From CAZPQN01 sp964588795 (GTDB lineage Bacteria > Fidelibacterota > UBA2242): 64,000 bases of DNA. The translations under genes were made by a program, and so were the position numbers. Each line of letters opens with the position of its first letter. Within the stretch, counting starts at the first letter, position 1. This document shows, piece by piece, positions 43,671 to 53,299 of this stretch. Under the pieces are notes generated by a model. The model did no database searches. It was not told the origin of the DNA and saw only the letters and a program-made list of their open reading frames with translations. The stretch lies in contig CAZPQN010000011.1 in assembly GCA_964588795.1 (NCBI GenBank), positions 4,002 through 68,001 of the forward strand. The letters run 5' to 3'.

Positions 43671-45941
43671 GTGCGTATATTTTCTCTGGTTAACATGCGA
43701 ATTATTCTTCTCCTGCTTTGCCTGAACCCCCTGTGGCCAGCCGTATTTGCCCAGAATTATTTGTGGCCGACGAATGCCAGCCAGTTAGTCAGTTCCCTCT
43801 TTGGCGAATACCGCACCAATCACCTGCATTCCGGTCTCGACATCAAAACCAATCAGCGCACCGGTTATCCGGTCTTTGCTACGGCCGCTGGTTATATCTG
43901 GAAAATCAGAGCCGGCTCGCGGGGTTTTGGCAAGGTCATCTATCAACGGCTCGATGATGGAAATTTCGCCGTATATGCCCACCTCGATGACTTCAACCGA
44001 ACCTTGCGCACCTATCTGCAGGAAGAACAACGCCGGCAACAGCGCTACGCCGTGGAAATTATTTTTGCGCCGCATGTCCTGCGCGTCAGTCGCGGCGACA
44101 CTATCGGATATACCGGCGATACCGGCAGTTTGCATCCGCACCTGCATTTCGAAATCCGCGACAGCCTGGAAAATCCGCTCAATCCCCTGAATACCAATCT
44201 GCGCGTTCAGGATAATACCCGCCCGGAAATCAGCGCGATCGCCCTGACACCGGTGCAAATTGCATCACGCATTAATGGCCTGCCGCTGATCCAGACCTTC
44301 AAGACCAAACTTTCCCATAAAAATGTCTATACCGTCCCCGATACCATCCAGGTCACCGGTGCCTTTGGAATTGATATTAAAGCCCGCGATGTCATCCGCG
44401 GCCTGCCGCATTCTTACCCACCTTACGGTATTAAGCTGTTTGTGGATGATAGCCTGGCTTTTCAGGTACAATACGACCAGTTCAGCTTTGCGCAGACCCG
44501 CTTGGTCGAGATCGAGCGCAACTATCAATTGGATCAGGAAATAGGCGAGGTTTTTAACCGGTTGTGGACTTTTGACTCCACTAAAACCATGCCGATGTAT
44601 ACACTGCCGGACGCTGACGGGATTTTGACCCTATCGCCCGGTTGCCATAAAGTGCGGATTGAGGTTTATGATAAATACCGCAATGAAGCGCAGTTGCTGT
44701 TCGACGTTTACAGCAGGCCGGTGCGGAATATATCGATTACCGGGATCAGTGTGAAAGACAATACCTGCAGAGTAAGCGTGCAGAAAACTGGTCTTTTTCG
44801 GGTAAGCGAGCTGATGCTAGACTGGGTGGGCAAATATGGCGACTATCTGCGCCCTGCGCCGCCGCTCGGCTACGACTCGACTGCCACGGAATATTTTATG
44901 ACGGTATCGGAAATGAACCGCCCGTATGAATATCTACGGATTACCGGTACAGCTGCGGACGGGCTGGGCCTCTATCCGGCTTTTGTGCGAACCAGAGGCG
45001 CCACTCTGCCCGGTGCGCTAGTCGTTCAACGTAACTTCTACCACAATCCCAAGACCTTTCTGTGCGAGCTGACTTTCAAAGAGCCCCCGGAAGTCTATCC
45101 TTCATTTTATTTGCAGACCAGCACCGACATGCAGGAAGTCGCCCTGATTCAGCGCTCGCCGGTTGAATTTGTCACGGCGCCGGCGCCCTTGCAGGTCTGG
45201 CAATCGGCTTTCGCGGGTGAAGTCCGTTTGCCGACTCAGCCGCTGAACATGACCCGGTTCAGGTTGAATTTTTCAGGCGTAGTTCCCGCTCACCAAACGC
45301 AGTTGGTATCGTCCGATTCGGTGTGTAGTATCAACTTTCCGCCGCAGGCAGTATACGATACGTTGATCGTCTGGTGGGGCAAAGCAAATTTGTCAGCCCC
45401 GGCGGGCGGGAAGTTGGAAAGCGCCATCTACGAGTTACTGCCGACGTCTCAGCCCCTGCATGATTCGATTCAGGTGGCATTCAAGTACCCCACCTTCCTG
45501 GCATCCGCTGGGCAGGTAGGGATTTACCAGTTTCTGGATAATGCCTGGCGCTTTGTCGGCAACCAGACCGAATACCGCACCGACGCCATCAAGGGCAAAG
45601 TGCGCCGCCTGGGAGCTTTCGCCCTGATTCGCGACGAAGTCCCACCGGTTATCAGGAATATTTTCCCGGGATCGGGCGGGCGTTTTCGGATCTCGGCGGT
45701 CACCGAACTGCGCGCCGGAGTACGCGATTATTTATCGGGCATCCAGGATGATCTCAGCATTCAGGTTCGGCTCGATGATCAGCCCGTCATCGCGGAATAT
45801 CACGGCGTGAAGCATTATATCCGCTACAAACTGCCCACTCTGCTTAGTATGGGCCCGCATACGTTGACGATTACCGCCCGGGATCGCGCCGGGAACGTCA
45901 GCACCGCCCGGAGTACCTTTACCATTATCCCCGAGAAGTAA
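43671..45941 (+). CDS. Exported M23-family (LytM) peptidase-like protein
   Basis: A 756-residue secreted protein. After a signal peptide (MRIILLLLCLNPLWPAVFAQ) comes a LytM/M23 domain at about residues 30-170, with the zinc residues in NHLHSGLDIK and HPHLHFEIRD. These support a peptidoglycan endopeptidase. The remaining 580 residues are beta-rich repeated domains with no clear family, ending with an Ig-like module (VTELRAGVRDYLSGIQDD ... HTLTITARDRAGNVSTARST). The start may be GTG 43671 or ATG 43695; the latter gives a standard signal peptide. The rhomboid gene begins directly after its stop. Confidence 0.88.
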   Translation: MRIFSLVNMRIILLLLCLNPLWPAVFAQNYLWPTNASQLVSSLFGEYRTNHLHSGLDIKTNQRTGYPVFATAAGYIWKIRAGSRGFGKVIYQRLDDGNFAVYAHLDDFNRTLRTYLQEEQRRQQRYAVEIIFAPHVLRVSRGDTIGYTGDTGSLHPHLHFEIRDSLENPLNPLNTNLRVQDNTRPEISAIALTPVQIASRINGLPLIQTFKTKLSHKNVYTVPDTIQVTGAFGIDIKARDVIRGLPHSYPPYGIKLFVDDSLAFQVQYDQFSFAQTRLVEIERNYQLDQEIGEVFNRLWTFDSTKTMPMYTLPDADGILTLSPGCHKVRIEVYDKYRNEAQLLFDVYSRPVRNISITGISVKDNTCRVSVQKTGLFRVSELMLDWVGKYGDYLRPAPPLGYDSTATEYFMTVSEMNRPYEYLRITGTAADGLGLYPAFVRTRGATLPGALVVQRNFYHNPKTFLCELTFKEPPEVYPSFYLQTSTDMQEVALIQRSPVEFVTAPAPLQVWQSAFAGEVRLPTQPLNMTRFRLNFSGVVPAHQTQLVSSDSVCSINFPPQAVYDTLIVWWGKANLSAPAGGKLESAIYELLPTSQPLHDSIQVAFKYPTFLASAGQVGIYQFLDNAWRFVGNQTEYRTDAIKGKVRRLGAFALIRDEVPPVIRNIFPGSGGRFRISAVTELRAGVRDYLSGIQDDLSIQVRLDDQPVIAEYHGVKHYIRYKLPTLLSMGPHTLTITARDRAGNVSTARSTFTIIPEK

Positions 45942-46631
45942 ATGTTCATCCCGACCCGCGACTCCACCCTGCGTCTGACCGCTCCGTTTGTAACCGTCAC
46001 CCTGATCGGAATAAATGTGCTGGTTTTTATGTATCAGATTGGCCTGCCGCTGGCGGCGCAGAGAAATTGGTTTTTCGCCTATGGAGTGGTGCCGGCGCGA
46101 ATTTTCAGCGGAGAAATATTCCCGTGGTGGACTTTCATCACGGCACTCTTTGTACATGGCGGGCTGGCCCATCTTCTGGGCAATCTGCTTTATCTGTGGA
46201 TTTTTGGCGACAATATCGAAGCCACACTCGGACATTTTAAATTTCTCGTCTTTTATCTGCTCTGCGGAATCGTCGCTTCCCTGACCCAGATTGTCATTGA
46301 TCATACCAGTTCCGCTCCGATTGTCGGCGCCAGCGGGGCGATATCGGGGGTGCTGGGAGCGTATCTGATTCGTTACCCGCACGCCAAGGTCAAGGTATTT
46401 TTCTGGTTTATCCTGATCGTGCGGCAGTTCTGGGTGCCCGCCGGTTACCTGTTGGGATTCTGGTTTCTGATCCAGTTGAGCAATGGACTCGGGGCGTTGA
46501 GTTTTAAACAGGAGGGCGGAGTAGCCTGGTTTGCACATATTGGTGGCTTTTTAGCCGGAATTGTGTTACTATTTATCATGGAATCGTATGAAAGGAAACG
46601 GTTATGGAAGAATCTCAGCTGGAAAAACTGA
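45942..46631 (+). CDS. Rhomboid-family intramembrane serine protease
   Basis: A 229-residue six-helix membrane protease. The catalytic Ser131 is in GASGAISGVLGAYL and His199 in AHIGGFLAG; the HLLGNLLYLWIFGDNIE helix and the loop WWTFITALFVHGG are standard. It starts at the base after the M23 stop and overlaps cdd by 28 bases, so it joins the envelope and salvage genes in one transcript. Substrates are unknown. Confidence 0.93.
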   Translation: MFIPTRDSTLRLTAPFVTVTLIGINVLVFMYQIGLPLAAQRNWFFAYGVVPARIFSGEIFPWWTFITALFVHGGLAHLLGNLLYLWIFGDNIEATLGHFKFLVFYLLCGIVASLTQIVIDHTSSAPIVGASGAISGVLGAYLIRYPHAKVKVFFWFILIVRQFWVPAGYLLGFWFLIQLSNGLGALSFKQEGGVAWFAHIGGFLAGIVLLFIMESYERKRLWKNLSWKN

Positions 46632-47014
46632 AGGAAAGCGCCCGTCAGGTGGCGGCCCGGGCCCACACGCCGCACTCGCATTATCCGGTCGGGGCGGCGC
46701 TGTTGACTTCCGGCGGTCAGATTTATACCGGCTGTAACGTCGAGTCCAGTTCGTTCGGACTGACCGTCTGTGCCGAGCGCAATGCCATCAGTGCGGCTGT
46801 CGCCGCCGGAGCCACGGTCTGCGTGGCGCTGGTCGTCTTTTCCACAAACGGCGCCACGCCCTGTGGAGCCTGCCGGCAAGTAATCTGGGACATTTGCGGC
46901 GAGATTGAAATCTATATCTGTGACGCTCAGGGCGGCACCACTCGAATGCGCACCTCCGATCTCCTGCCCCATCCGTTTGATGGTAAAAAACTTAAGGATA
47001 TTCAATCAGTATGA
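46604..47014 (+). CDS. cdd: Cytidine deaminase
   Basis: A 136-residue zinc enzyme converting (deoxy)cytidine to (deoxy)uridine. The zinc and catalytic residues are visible: Cys56 and Glu58 in CAERNA, and Cys87/Cys90 in PCGACRQ; the SHYPVGAAL start is typical. The ATG lies 28 bases inside the rhomboid gene with an AAAGGAAACGG region upstream. It overlaps udk by 4 bases. Confidence 0.95.
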   Translation: MEESQLEKLKESARQVAARAHTPHSHYPVGAALLTSGGQIYTGCNVESSSFGLTVCAERNAISAAVAAGATVCVALVVFSTNGATPCGACRQVIWDICGEIEIYICDAQGGTTRMRTSDLLPHPFDGKKLKDIQSV

Positions 47015-47646
47015 AGAAAGCAATTCTGATCGGAGTAGCCGGCGGCACTGGTTCCGGCAAAACCTCCATGGCCAAAAACATCGTGCGCGATTCCGACCCG
47101 CGCGAGGTGGTGATCATCGAGCAGGATTCCTTTTATCATGATCTCAGTCATATTCCGCTGGAAGCGCGCGGACGCCATAACTTCGACCATCCGGACGCCT
47201 ATGACTTCGTACAATTGAAAGCAGATATGCGCCGTCTGCTGAGTGGCGAACCCGGTCGTATTCCCGTCTACGACTACAAGACCCACACGCGCCGGACGGA
47301 CGAATTCCTGGAAGTCAAGGGACAAAAGATCATCGTCCTGGAAGGCATCATGGTGCTGTATGACCAGGAACTGCGTGACATGATGGACATCAAGGTCTAT
47401 ATCGAGACTGCGCCCGACATACGCTTTATTCGCCGCCTGAAACGCGACATCCACCAGCGGGGACGTTCGGTGGACTCGGTCATCACCCAGTACCTGGAAA
47501 CAGTCCGCCCGATGCATGAACAATTCATCGAGCCTACCAAGCATTTTGCCGACGTCATCATCCCGGAAGGCGGACACAACACCGTCGCCATTGACCTGTT
47601 CCGCACCAAAGTCCGCAGCCTTTTACGTCAACTTAATAACCAATAG
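47011..47646 (+). CDS. udk: Uridine kinase
   Basis: A 211-residue P-loop kinase phosphorylating uridine and cytidine. It has GGTGSGKTSMA near residue 11, the DSFYHDLSHIP and NFDHPDAYDF substrate segments, and RLKRDIHQRGRSVDSV for the LID. It overlaps cdd by ATGA and is 12 bases ahead of tdk, a compact pyrimidine salvage set. Confidence 0.95.
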   Translation: MKKAILIGVAGGTGSGKTSMAKNIVRDSDPREVVIIEQDSFYHDLSHIPLEARGRHNFDHPDAYDFVQLKADMRRLLSGEPGRIPVYDYKTHTRRTDEFLEVKGQKIIVLEGIMVLYDQELRDMMDIKVYIETAPDIRFIRRLKRDIHQRGRSVDSVITQYLETVRPMHEQFIEPTKHFADVIIPEGGHNTVAIDLFRTKVRSLLRQLNNQ

Positions 47647-47658
47647 GATAGCAATTTT

Positions 47659-48267
47659 ATGGATCGTACAAGTTTACACCGCGTTCCGATGGGCATGGAA
47701 GAAGTAGTCGCCACGTCCGGCCAACCTACCGGTTGGGTGGAAGTGATCTGCGGCTCGATGTTCTCCGGCAAAACCGAGGAACTCATTCGTCGTCTCCGGC
47801 GGGCACAGATCGCCCGACAGAAAGTCGCCATCTTCAAGCCCCGAATTGATGTGCGCTACAGTGAGGATCATATTGTTTCGCACAATCAGCAAAAGATTCC
47901 CTCACAGACCGTCTCCTCCGCCCAGGAAATTCTGGACTTAGCCGGTGACTCTCAGGTGTTGGGAATTGACGAAGCCCAGTTCTTCGACCGCTCACTGGTC
48001 AGCGTTTGCCGCCAACTGGCCGACCAGGGCAAACGCGTCATCGTCGCCGGGCTCGACAAAGACTACCGCGCCGAGCCTTTCGAACCAATCCCGCAACTGC
48101 TGTGCGAAGCAGAGTACATTACCAAAACCCTGGCGATTTGCATGAAATGCGGCAACCCGGCCAATTACACTCAGCGTCTGACCAAATCCAGTGAACGGGT
48201 TCTGTTGGGCGCCACGGATGTGTACGAAGCCCGCTGTCGTGCCTGCTATGAGCCGCCGGAAGATTAG
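47659..48267 (+). CDS. tdk: Thymidine kinase
   Basis: A 202-residue type II thymidine kinase. The P-loop GSMFSGKT is at residues 32-39, DEAQFFD carries the catalytic acid, and the zinc-binding cysteines are in CMKCGNPANY and CRACYEPP. The N-terminus is about 20 residues longer than usual before GWVEVICGSMFSGK; in-frame Met codons at residues 11 and 13 are alternative starts. The stated ATG has an AGGA 9 bases upstream. Confidence 0.94.
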   Translation: MDRTSLHRVPMGMEEVVATSGQPTGWVEVICGSMFSGKTEELIRRLRRAQIARQKVAIFKPRIDVRYSEDHIVSHNQQKIPSQTVSSAQEILDLAGDSQVLGIDEAQFFDRSLVSVCRQLADQGKRVIVAGLDKDYRAEPFEPIPQLLCEAEYITKTLAICMKCGNPANYTQRLTKSSERVLLGATDVYEARCRACYEPPED

Positions 48268-48320
48268 GAATGAGGGAAACTGATGAAGAATAACCGGATG
48301 CGTGGTAAAGGATGTGCAGT

Positions 48321-49955
48321 ATGAAACTGATCGGTATTTTGGGGATGTTCGTCCTCCTGGGAATCGCTTTCCTGATGTCCAATAACAAACGCCGCATTCC
48401 CCTGCGGGTGGTCATCTGGGGTTTGCTCCTGCAACTGCTTTTTGCGGCCTTGATTTTAGGCGCGCGGGCTATCTCCTATGCGGCCCTGCTGTTGTTTATT
48501 TTGCTAATCGTGCTATTTCTGTTCAAGGAACGTATCAACACCGCCGGCCCGCCTAAGCGTCAGATCGGACGGGCAGGCCTGGTTCTGGGTCTGACCCTGG
48601 GCAGTCTGATGGTGTTTTACCTGCTTGCGCCCAGCGAACTTCTCGGCTGGTGTTTCTGGATCATCCTGCTGATAATCATTCTGAAAGCAGTGTTCAGAAT
48701 TCCACAATATCAGCCGGCGCTGGCGACTGGCTTGCTGACCTCCGGCTATGTCTGGCTGTTCGTCAACGGAATCAGCGGGCAGGCGCTGTTTGCTTTTGTT
48801 TCGCATAAGGTCGAACGCTTTCTCAATTTGGCGACATTGGGAGCTGAATTCATTTTTGGCAATTTAGCCCTGGACAAGTACTTTTTCACCGACCAGACCA
48901 CCTGGCCGGGCTTCGGCTTCCAGTTCGCCTTTGCGGTCTTGCCGGTGATCATATTCTTTGCGGCGTTTATGGCTATCCTGTATCATCTCGGCGTCATGCA
49001 GGTCATCATTAAAGCCATGTCGCGGTTCATGCAATGGACAATGGGTACCAGCGGGGCGGAGACGCTTTCCTGCACCGCCAATATCTTCGTGGGCCAGACC
49101 GAAGCGCCCCTGCTCATCCGACCCTTCATCAATGAGATGACCATGTCGGAACTGCTGACCGTCATGGTGGGTGGTTTTGCCACGATTGCCGGGGGAGTGT
49201 TGGCCGGCTATATCCGAATGGGTGTACCGGCCGGGCACCTGATCGCCGCCAGCGTGATGTCGGCGCCCGCCGCCCTGGTAATAGCCAAGATAATTTTTCC
49301 GGAAACGCAGCTGGCGAAAACCGCCGGTAAGGTCGAGATGCCTGCCAATATCGTCGAATCCACAAACCTGTTAGATGCCGCCTCACGCGGAGTCACTGAC
49401 GGCTTGAAATTAGCCGCCAATGTCGGCGCCATGCTGATCGCTTTCATCGCGCTGATCGGACTGCTGGACATCCTGTTTTCTCTGGGCGACCGCCTGATTG
49501 ATGGTCGGTTACTCGGCGGAGCCTATTCAGCGTACACCTCGGCTTCCGGTTTCTCGCCGGTCAAAGGCGAGTTCGCGGGCATTTTCCCGGGCAGTCTGAA
49601 AACCCTCTTCGCAGTGCTTTTACGTCCGCTCGCCTTTCTGATGGGCGTCTCCTGGCAGTACGCCGGTGAGGTCGGCAACCTCTTAGGCATCAAACTCTCG
49701 CTCAACGAATTCGTCGCTTATACCAGTCTGGCGGAGCTGATCCATAAGCATTTGCTGGATGAAAAAGCCATCGTCATTTCGACCTACGCCCTCTGCGGCT
49801 TTGCCAATTTTTCCTCGATCGGGATTCAGATCGGGGGCATCAGCGCGCTTGCCCCCGGGCGCCGTTCCGACCTGTCCAAAGTCGCCCTGAAAGCCATGTT
49901 CGGCGGCGCTCTGGCGTCCTGGCTAACAGCGATTATTGCCGGTTTGCTGATATGA
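48321..49955 (+). CDS. Concentrative nucleoside transporter (CNT/NupC family)
   Basis: A 544-residue membrane transporter importing nucleosides with protons or sodium. CNT signatures are the QTEAPLLIRPFINEM helix, GGFATIAGGVLAGYI, MSAPAALVIAKI and CGFANFSSIGIQIGG. It is about 140 residues longer than NupC: extra hydrophobic helices (about residues 48-165) lie between the first transmembrane segments and the core. ATG 48321 with AAAGG nine bases upstream is preferred over ATG 48312. It follows the pyrimidine kinases, whose substrates it would supply. Confidence 0.93.
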   Translation: MKLIGILGMFVLLGIAFLMSNNKRRIPLRVVIWGLLLQLLFAALILGARAISYAALLLFILLIVLFLFKERINTAGPPKRQIGRAGLVLGLTLGSLMVFYLLAPSELLGWCFWIILLIIILKAVFRIPQYQPALATGLLTSGYVWLFVNGISGQALFAFVSHKVERFLNLATLGAEFIFGNLALDKYFFTDQTTWPGFGFQFAFAVLPVIIFFAAFMAILYHLGVMQVIIKAMSRFMQWTMGTSGAETLSCTANIFVGQTEAPLLIRPFINEMTMSELLTVMVGGFATIAGGVLAGYIRMGVPAGHLIAASVMSAPAALVIAKIIFPETQLAKTAGKVEMPANIVESTNLLDAASRGVTDGLKLAANVGAMLIAFIALIGLLDILFSLGDRLIDGRLLGGAYSAYTSASGFSPVKGEFAGIFPGSLKTLFAVLLRPLAFLMGVSWQYAGEVGNLLGIKLSLNEFVAYTSLAELIHKHLLDEKAIVISTYALCGFANFSSIGIQIGGISALAPGRRSDLSKVALKAMFGGALASWLTAIIAGLLI

Positions 49956-49986
49956 CCTTAAATTAATGTACAATGTATCGCAGACT

Positions 49987-50634
49987 ATGAAGATCATTTT
50001 AATCGGACCGCCCGGGGTGGGCAAAGGCACCCAAGCTCAGAAACTTCAACAATCACATGGCCTGCGGCAAATTTCGACCGGCGATCTCCTGCGTACCGCG
50101 ATTAGCAACCGGACCACACTCGGGATGACCGCCGAACGCTATATCAACCGCGGCGAGCTGGTCCCGGATGACGTCATGTTGGAATTGATCGAGGAGACCT
50201 TGTTTGGGGAAAATGCCCCGGACGCCTTCACACTGGATGGCTTCCCGCGCACCGTTCCGCAGGCGGAAGGTCTGGAGACCATTTTTACCCGTTATGGAGC
50301 CCGACTGGATTGGGTGGTTTTGTTGGAAGCCGACCACGATCTGATCGCCCGACGTTTAGCGGCGCGCCGTACCTGTCGCCAGTGCAACGCCGTCTACAAC
50401 CTGCTGACCAACCCGCCGCATCAACCGGGCAGATGCGATGCCTGCGGCGGGGAATTGTATCAACGACCGGATGATCAGTTGGCAACCATCGCCAACCGTC
50501 TGCGCATTTATCGGGAACAGACCGCGCCTTTGGTGGAATTTTACCGGGAAAGGCAACTGCTGAGTGCCGTGGATGCACTCGGCCCTTCGGACGCAGTATA
50601 TCAACGTATTGAAAAATTGATTGGAGGAAAATAG
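49987..50634 (+). CDS. adk: Adenylate kinase
   Basis: A 215-residue enzyme interconverting AMP, ADP and ATP. The P-loop is GPPGVGKGT (7-15), with DGFPRTVPQAEGL for the AMP site. The LID contains four cysteines (CRQC ... CDAC), indicating the zinc-binding type. ATG 49987 gives the standard N-terminus; an in-frame ATG at 49966 adds seven residues. Neither start has a clear ribosome site, so coupling with the transporter gene 31 bases upstream is possible. Confidence 0.95.
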   Translation: MKIILIGPPGVGKGTQAQKLQQSHGLRQISTGDLLRTAISNRTTLGMTAERYINRGELVPDDVMLELIEETLFGENAPDAFTLDGFPRTVPQAEGLETIFTRYGARLDWVVLLEADHDLIARRLAARRTCRQCNAVYNLLTNPPHQPGRCDACGGELYQRPDDQLATIANRLRIYREQTAPLVEFYRERQLLSAVDALGPSDAVYQRIEKLIGGK

Positions 50635-50638
50635 TACC

Positions 50639-51226
50639 GTGGTTACTCTGGGTGTGACCGGCGGAATTGGCTCGGGGAAAACGACCGCCTGCCGGTTCTT
50701 AGCCGCATGCGGCGCCTATGTTTTCGACGCCGACCAGACCGCTAAAAACCTACTCGACAGCAACCTTGAGGTTCAGCAACAGGTCGCCGATGAATTCGGG
50801 CAGGATATTATCAAGGACGGTAAAGTGGATACCGCCAAACTCGCGCAACGCGCTTTCGTGAGCGAAATCAGCCAGCGCCAGCTGAATGATATTTTGCACC
50901 CGCGCGTCATCGAATCCTTTCAGGAAACGGCCGCCCGCTTGAGTAAAAAATACGAACTGATCGCGGTGGATGCCCCGCTCATCTTCGAGTCGGGCTTCGA
51001 GTCGCGCTTGGACCATACCCTGTTAATCTACACCAAATATAAATTTCGCCTGGAACGCGCCCTGCGGCGCGGCAATCTTTCGCGCGAGGAAATTCTGCGC
51101 CGCATGGACTTGCAGATGCCCGAAGAGGATAAGCGCGAACTGGCGACCTTTGTCATCGAAAACAACGGTACCGAGGAGCAGTTGAAAATTGCCATCGGCG
51201 ACCTCTATAAAAAGCTTACTTCATAA
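50639..51226 (+). CDS. coaE: Dephospho-CoA kinase
   Basis: A 195-residue P-loop kinase that adds the 3' phosphate to dephospho-CoA, the last step of CoA synthesis. Motifs are TGGIGSGKTTA near residue 7, VFDADQTAK, DAPLIFESGFE and the RRMDLQMPEEDK region. GTG 50639 is chosen because a GGAGG lies 11 bases upstream inside the end of adk; an upstream in-frame TTG at 50621 has no ribosome site of its own. Confidence 0.94.
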   Translation: MVTLGVTGGIGSGKTTACRFLAACGAYVFDADQTAKNLLDSNLEVQQQVADEFGQDIIKDGKVDTAKLAQRAFVSEISQRQLNDILHPRVIESFQETAARLSKKYELIAVDAPLIFESGFESRLDHTLLIYTKYKFRLERALRRGNLSREEILRRMDLQMPEEDKRELATFVIENNGTEEQLKIAIGDLYKKLTS

Positions 51227-51234
51227 TTGCCCAA

Positions 51235-51603
51235 ATGAAAGATCATAAACTTAACCCTGATTCTCCGGAGCATTTTCATGGCGAACGCCAGCGGCTGAAC
51301 GAGCTCGTCCTGCAGTTTGCCGGCAAGAATATCAAACGCTTCTTCGCCCTGGACAGCCAGGCCTACCACGACGGCGCTTTGCCCGCGCGCACCAAGGAAA
51401 TAATCGGACTGGTTGCCTCGCTGGTTTTGCGCTGTGACGACTGCGTTAAATATCATTTGAACCAGTGTCATCAGGCCAAGGTCACGGACGCCGAGCTCGA
51501 AGAAGCCCTGAATATCGGCCTGATCGTCGGCGGTTCAATTGTCATACCGCATCTGCGCCGGGCCGTGGCTTTCTGGCAGGAGCTGCGGCAATCCGCATCC
51601 TGA
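51235..51603 (+). CDS. AhpD-like carboxymuconolactone decarboxylase-family protein
   Basis: A 122-residue protein of the CMD/AhpD fold. The redox motif is CDDCVKYH (Cys67, Cys70, His74), as in AhpD-type alkylhydroperoxidases, preceded by LPARTKEIIGLVASLVLR. It is probably a thiol peroxidase or reductase subunit; the specific function is not known. It starts 8 bases after coaE and ends the plus-strand operon. Confidence 0.9.
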   Translation: MKDHKLNPDSPEHFHGERQRLNELVLQFAGKNIKRFFALDSQAYHDGALPARTKEIIGLVASLVLRCDDCVKYHLNQCHQAKVTDAELEEALNIGLIVGGSIVIPHLRRAVAFWQELRQSAS

Positions 51604-51668
51604 AGCGCTTTTTCGATAGTTGCCAACGCCCGGGGCAGAATTAGAGTACAACAGGAATCAGAAGACCG

Positions 51669-52985
51669 TTACGGGTAAAGATGATATTTTTCGGCAAGTT
51701 TGGTGAATGCCGCGACATCGGCGCGCCAATCTTCGATCAAGACATTGGGATCAGTCATCCTGAGGAGATCGGCTTTACCGTAGAGCCGATTGACATGGTT
51801 TTCGCGCCACTTGAAATCGGTCGGGTAGAGCTCGCGCGCTTTGGCCAGACAGAGTACCGCCGCTTCGATGGGCAAAAAGCGCTCGCGGTCGGTGACGATA
51901 AGTTTGACGCCCTGGCAGGCCAGTCCCTCATATTTAGGACGGGAAGCGACCTGCGGAATATTTTGGGGAGTGAATTTCACGGCTTGGAATTGGACGCCTT
52001 CGATTTGAAGGGCATTCAGGGCGTGAGCGTATTTTTTTCCATCAATATAGGGTGCTCCGAATTGGACGAACGGGCTGTCGGTGCCGCGCCCTTCGGAGAG
52101 ATTGGTGCCCTCCATAAAGCAGAAACCCGGATAGACCGTCGCCGTAAGGAGAGTCGGCATGTTTGGGGAAGGTGGAAACCAGGGCAGGCCGGTCTCATCG
52201 AACCACATTGCCCGTCGCCAATTCTGCATCTTGATGACGGTCAATTCTGCTCGGAGAGTGTCACCTAACCAGTGCTCGCCGTTGATTAACCGGGCTAATT
52301 CTCCGACGGTCAAGCCGTAGCGGATGGGAATCGGATGGGGACCGACGAAGGAGCGGAATTGTGGCTCGAGTACGGGACCTTCGATGCGGTCGCCGCGAAT
52401 AGGGTTGGGACGATCGAGAACTACAATCGGCAGGTGATTTTCGGCGGCGGCGCGCATGACATTCGTCAGGGTGCTGATGTAGGTATAAAACCGCGCCCCG
52501 ACATCCTGGATGTCGTAAACCAACAGGTCAACGTTTTTCAGCATTTCCGCGGTTGGCTGCAGGTTTTCTCCGTAAAGCGAATAAATCGGGGCGCCGGTGA
52601 GCGAATCTGCGGCGTCGGCAATATTTTTACCATCGGCAAACGTGCCGCGGAAACCGTGCTCCGGCGCGAAAATTGCCGTTATTTGACAGACGCCACTCTG
52701 TTGGCAGAGGTCGATTAAGTGCCGGCCGCTTCTATCCCGCGCCGTATGATTGCAGACGATGCCGAGGCGCCGGTTCGCCAGGGGGGCGAAATTTTGGCCA
52801 ACCAACACATCCAATCCACTTTGAACCGCCGCGGATTCCAGCGCATGGGCCATTCCCGTCAGAGCTAGCAGTAAAACGCTGACTCTGCCGGCATTGAAGA
52901 GACTATATATATTTTTTCGTCTGTAAAATTTTGAGAGAAAAGAACCTGTAAAATGCAAAGTGTTTATTAATGCTGAGTAATGCAC
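51669..52985 (-). CDS. namZ: Exo-beta-N-acetylmuramidase NamZ (DUF1343)
   Basis: A protein of up to 438 residues of the DUF1343/NamZ family, which releases MurNAc from the non-reducing end of peptidoglycan fragments. Visible family features are GIVCNHTARD, IFAPEHGFRGTF, YDIQDVGARFYTYISTL, VLDRPNPI and the NLSEGRGTDSPF motif. A signal-peptide core (VSVLLLALTGMAHA) fits a periplasmic location. The start is uncertain: GTG 52985 overlaps the end of the ferredoxin gene, TTG 52961 would shorten it by 8 residues, and an ATG at 52853 would lose the signal. MurNAc produced here would feed AnmK and MurQ. Confidence 0.92.
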   Translation of the reverse strand: MHYSALINTLHFTGSFLSKFYRRKNIYSLFNAGRVSVLLLALTGMAHALESAAVQSGLDVLVGQNFAPLANRRLGIVCNHTARDRSGRHLIDLCQQSGVCQITAIFAPEHGFRGTFADGKNIADAADSLTGAPIYSLYGENLQPTAEMLKNVDLLVYDIQDVGARFYTYISTLTNVMRAAAENHLPIVVLDRPNPIRGDRIEGPVLEPQFRSFVGPHPIPIRYGLTVGELARLINGEHWLGDTLRAELTVIKMQNWRRAMWFDETGLPWFPPSPNMPTLLTATVYPGFCFMEGTNLSEGRGTDSPFVQFGAPYIDGKKYAHALNALQIEGVQFQAVKFTPQNIPQVASRPKYEGLACQGVKLIVTDRERFLPIEAAVLCLAKARELYPTDFKWRENHVNRLYGKADLLRMTDPNVLIEDWRADVAAFTKLAEKYHLYP

Positions 52986-53137
52986 TCAACAGGACAAACG
53001 CCGACACAGGTAGCGCAGTCCGTGCATTTTTCCGGGTCAATGACATAGATGCTGTCGCCGGCGCTGATCGCACCTTCCGGACACTCCGATTCGCAGGCGC
53101 CGCAAGAGATACAATCTTCGGAAATGAAATGTGTCAT
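52967..53137 (-). CDS. 2[4Fe-4S] ferredoxin
   Basis: A 56-residue bacterial-type ferredoxin. Two CxxCxxCxxxC clusters are formed by Cys9, 12, 15, 19 and Cys38, 41, 44, 48, each followed by Pro as usual, with the second half reading DPEKCTDCATCVGVCP. ATG 53137 has a GGAG 7 bases upstream. It is a low-potential electron carrier for anaerobic metabolism; the partner is unknown. The NamZ frame begins just inside its end. Confidence 0.96.
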   Translation of the reverse strand: MTHFISEDCISCGACESECPEGAISAGDSIYVIDPEKCTDCATCVGVCPVECITQH

Positions 53138-53299
53138 GATCTACTCCTTGATTCTGGTTATTAAAGACCGGTAAAATTTACGAAAAGGGCCGCTTGCAGA
53201 CAACAGTCCGGAGGTCTTTCTTTTTTCTGTGGGCGGGTTTTAATAGATTAAGCGCGATTTTTCACCAACCAGAGATTTTCTTATAAGGAAACCGTAAAA

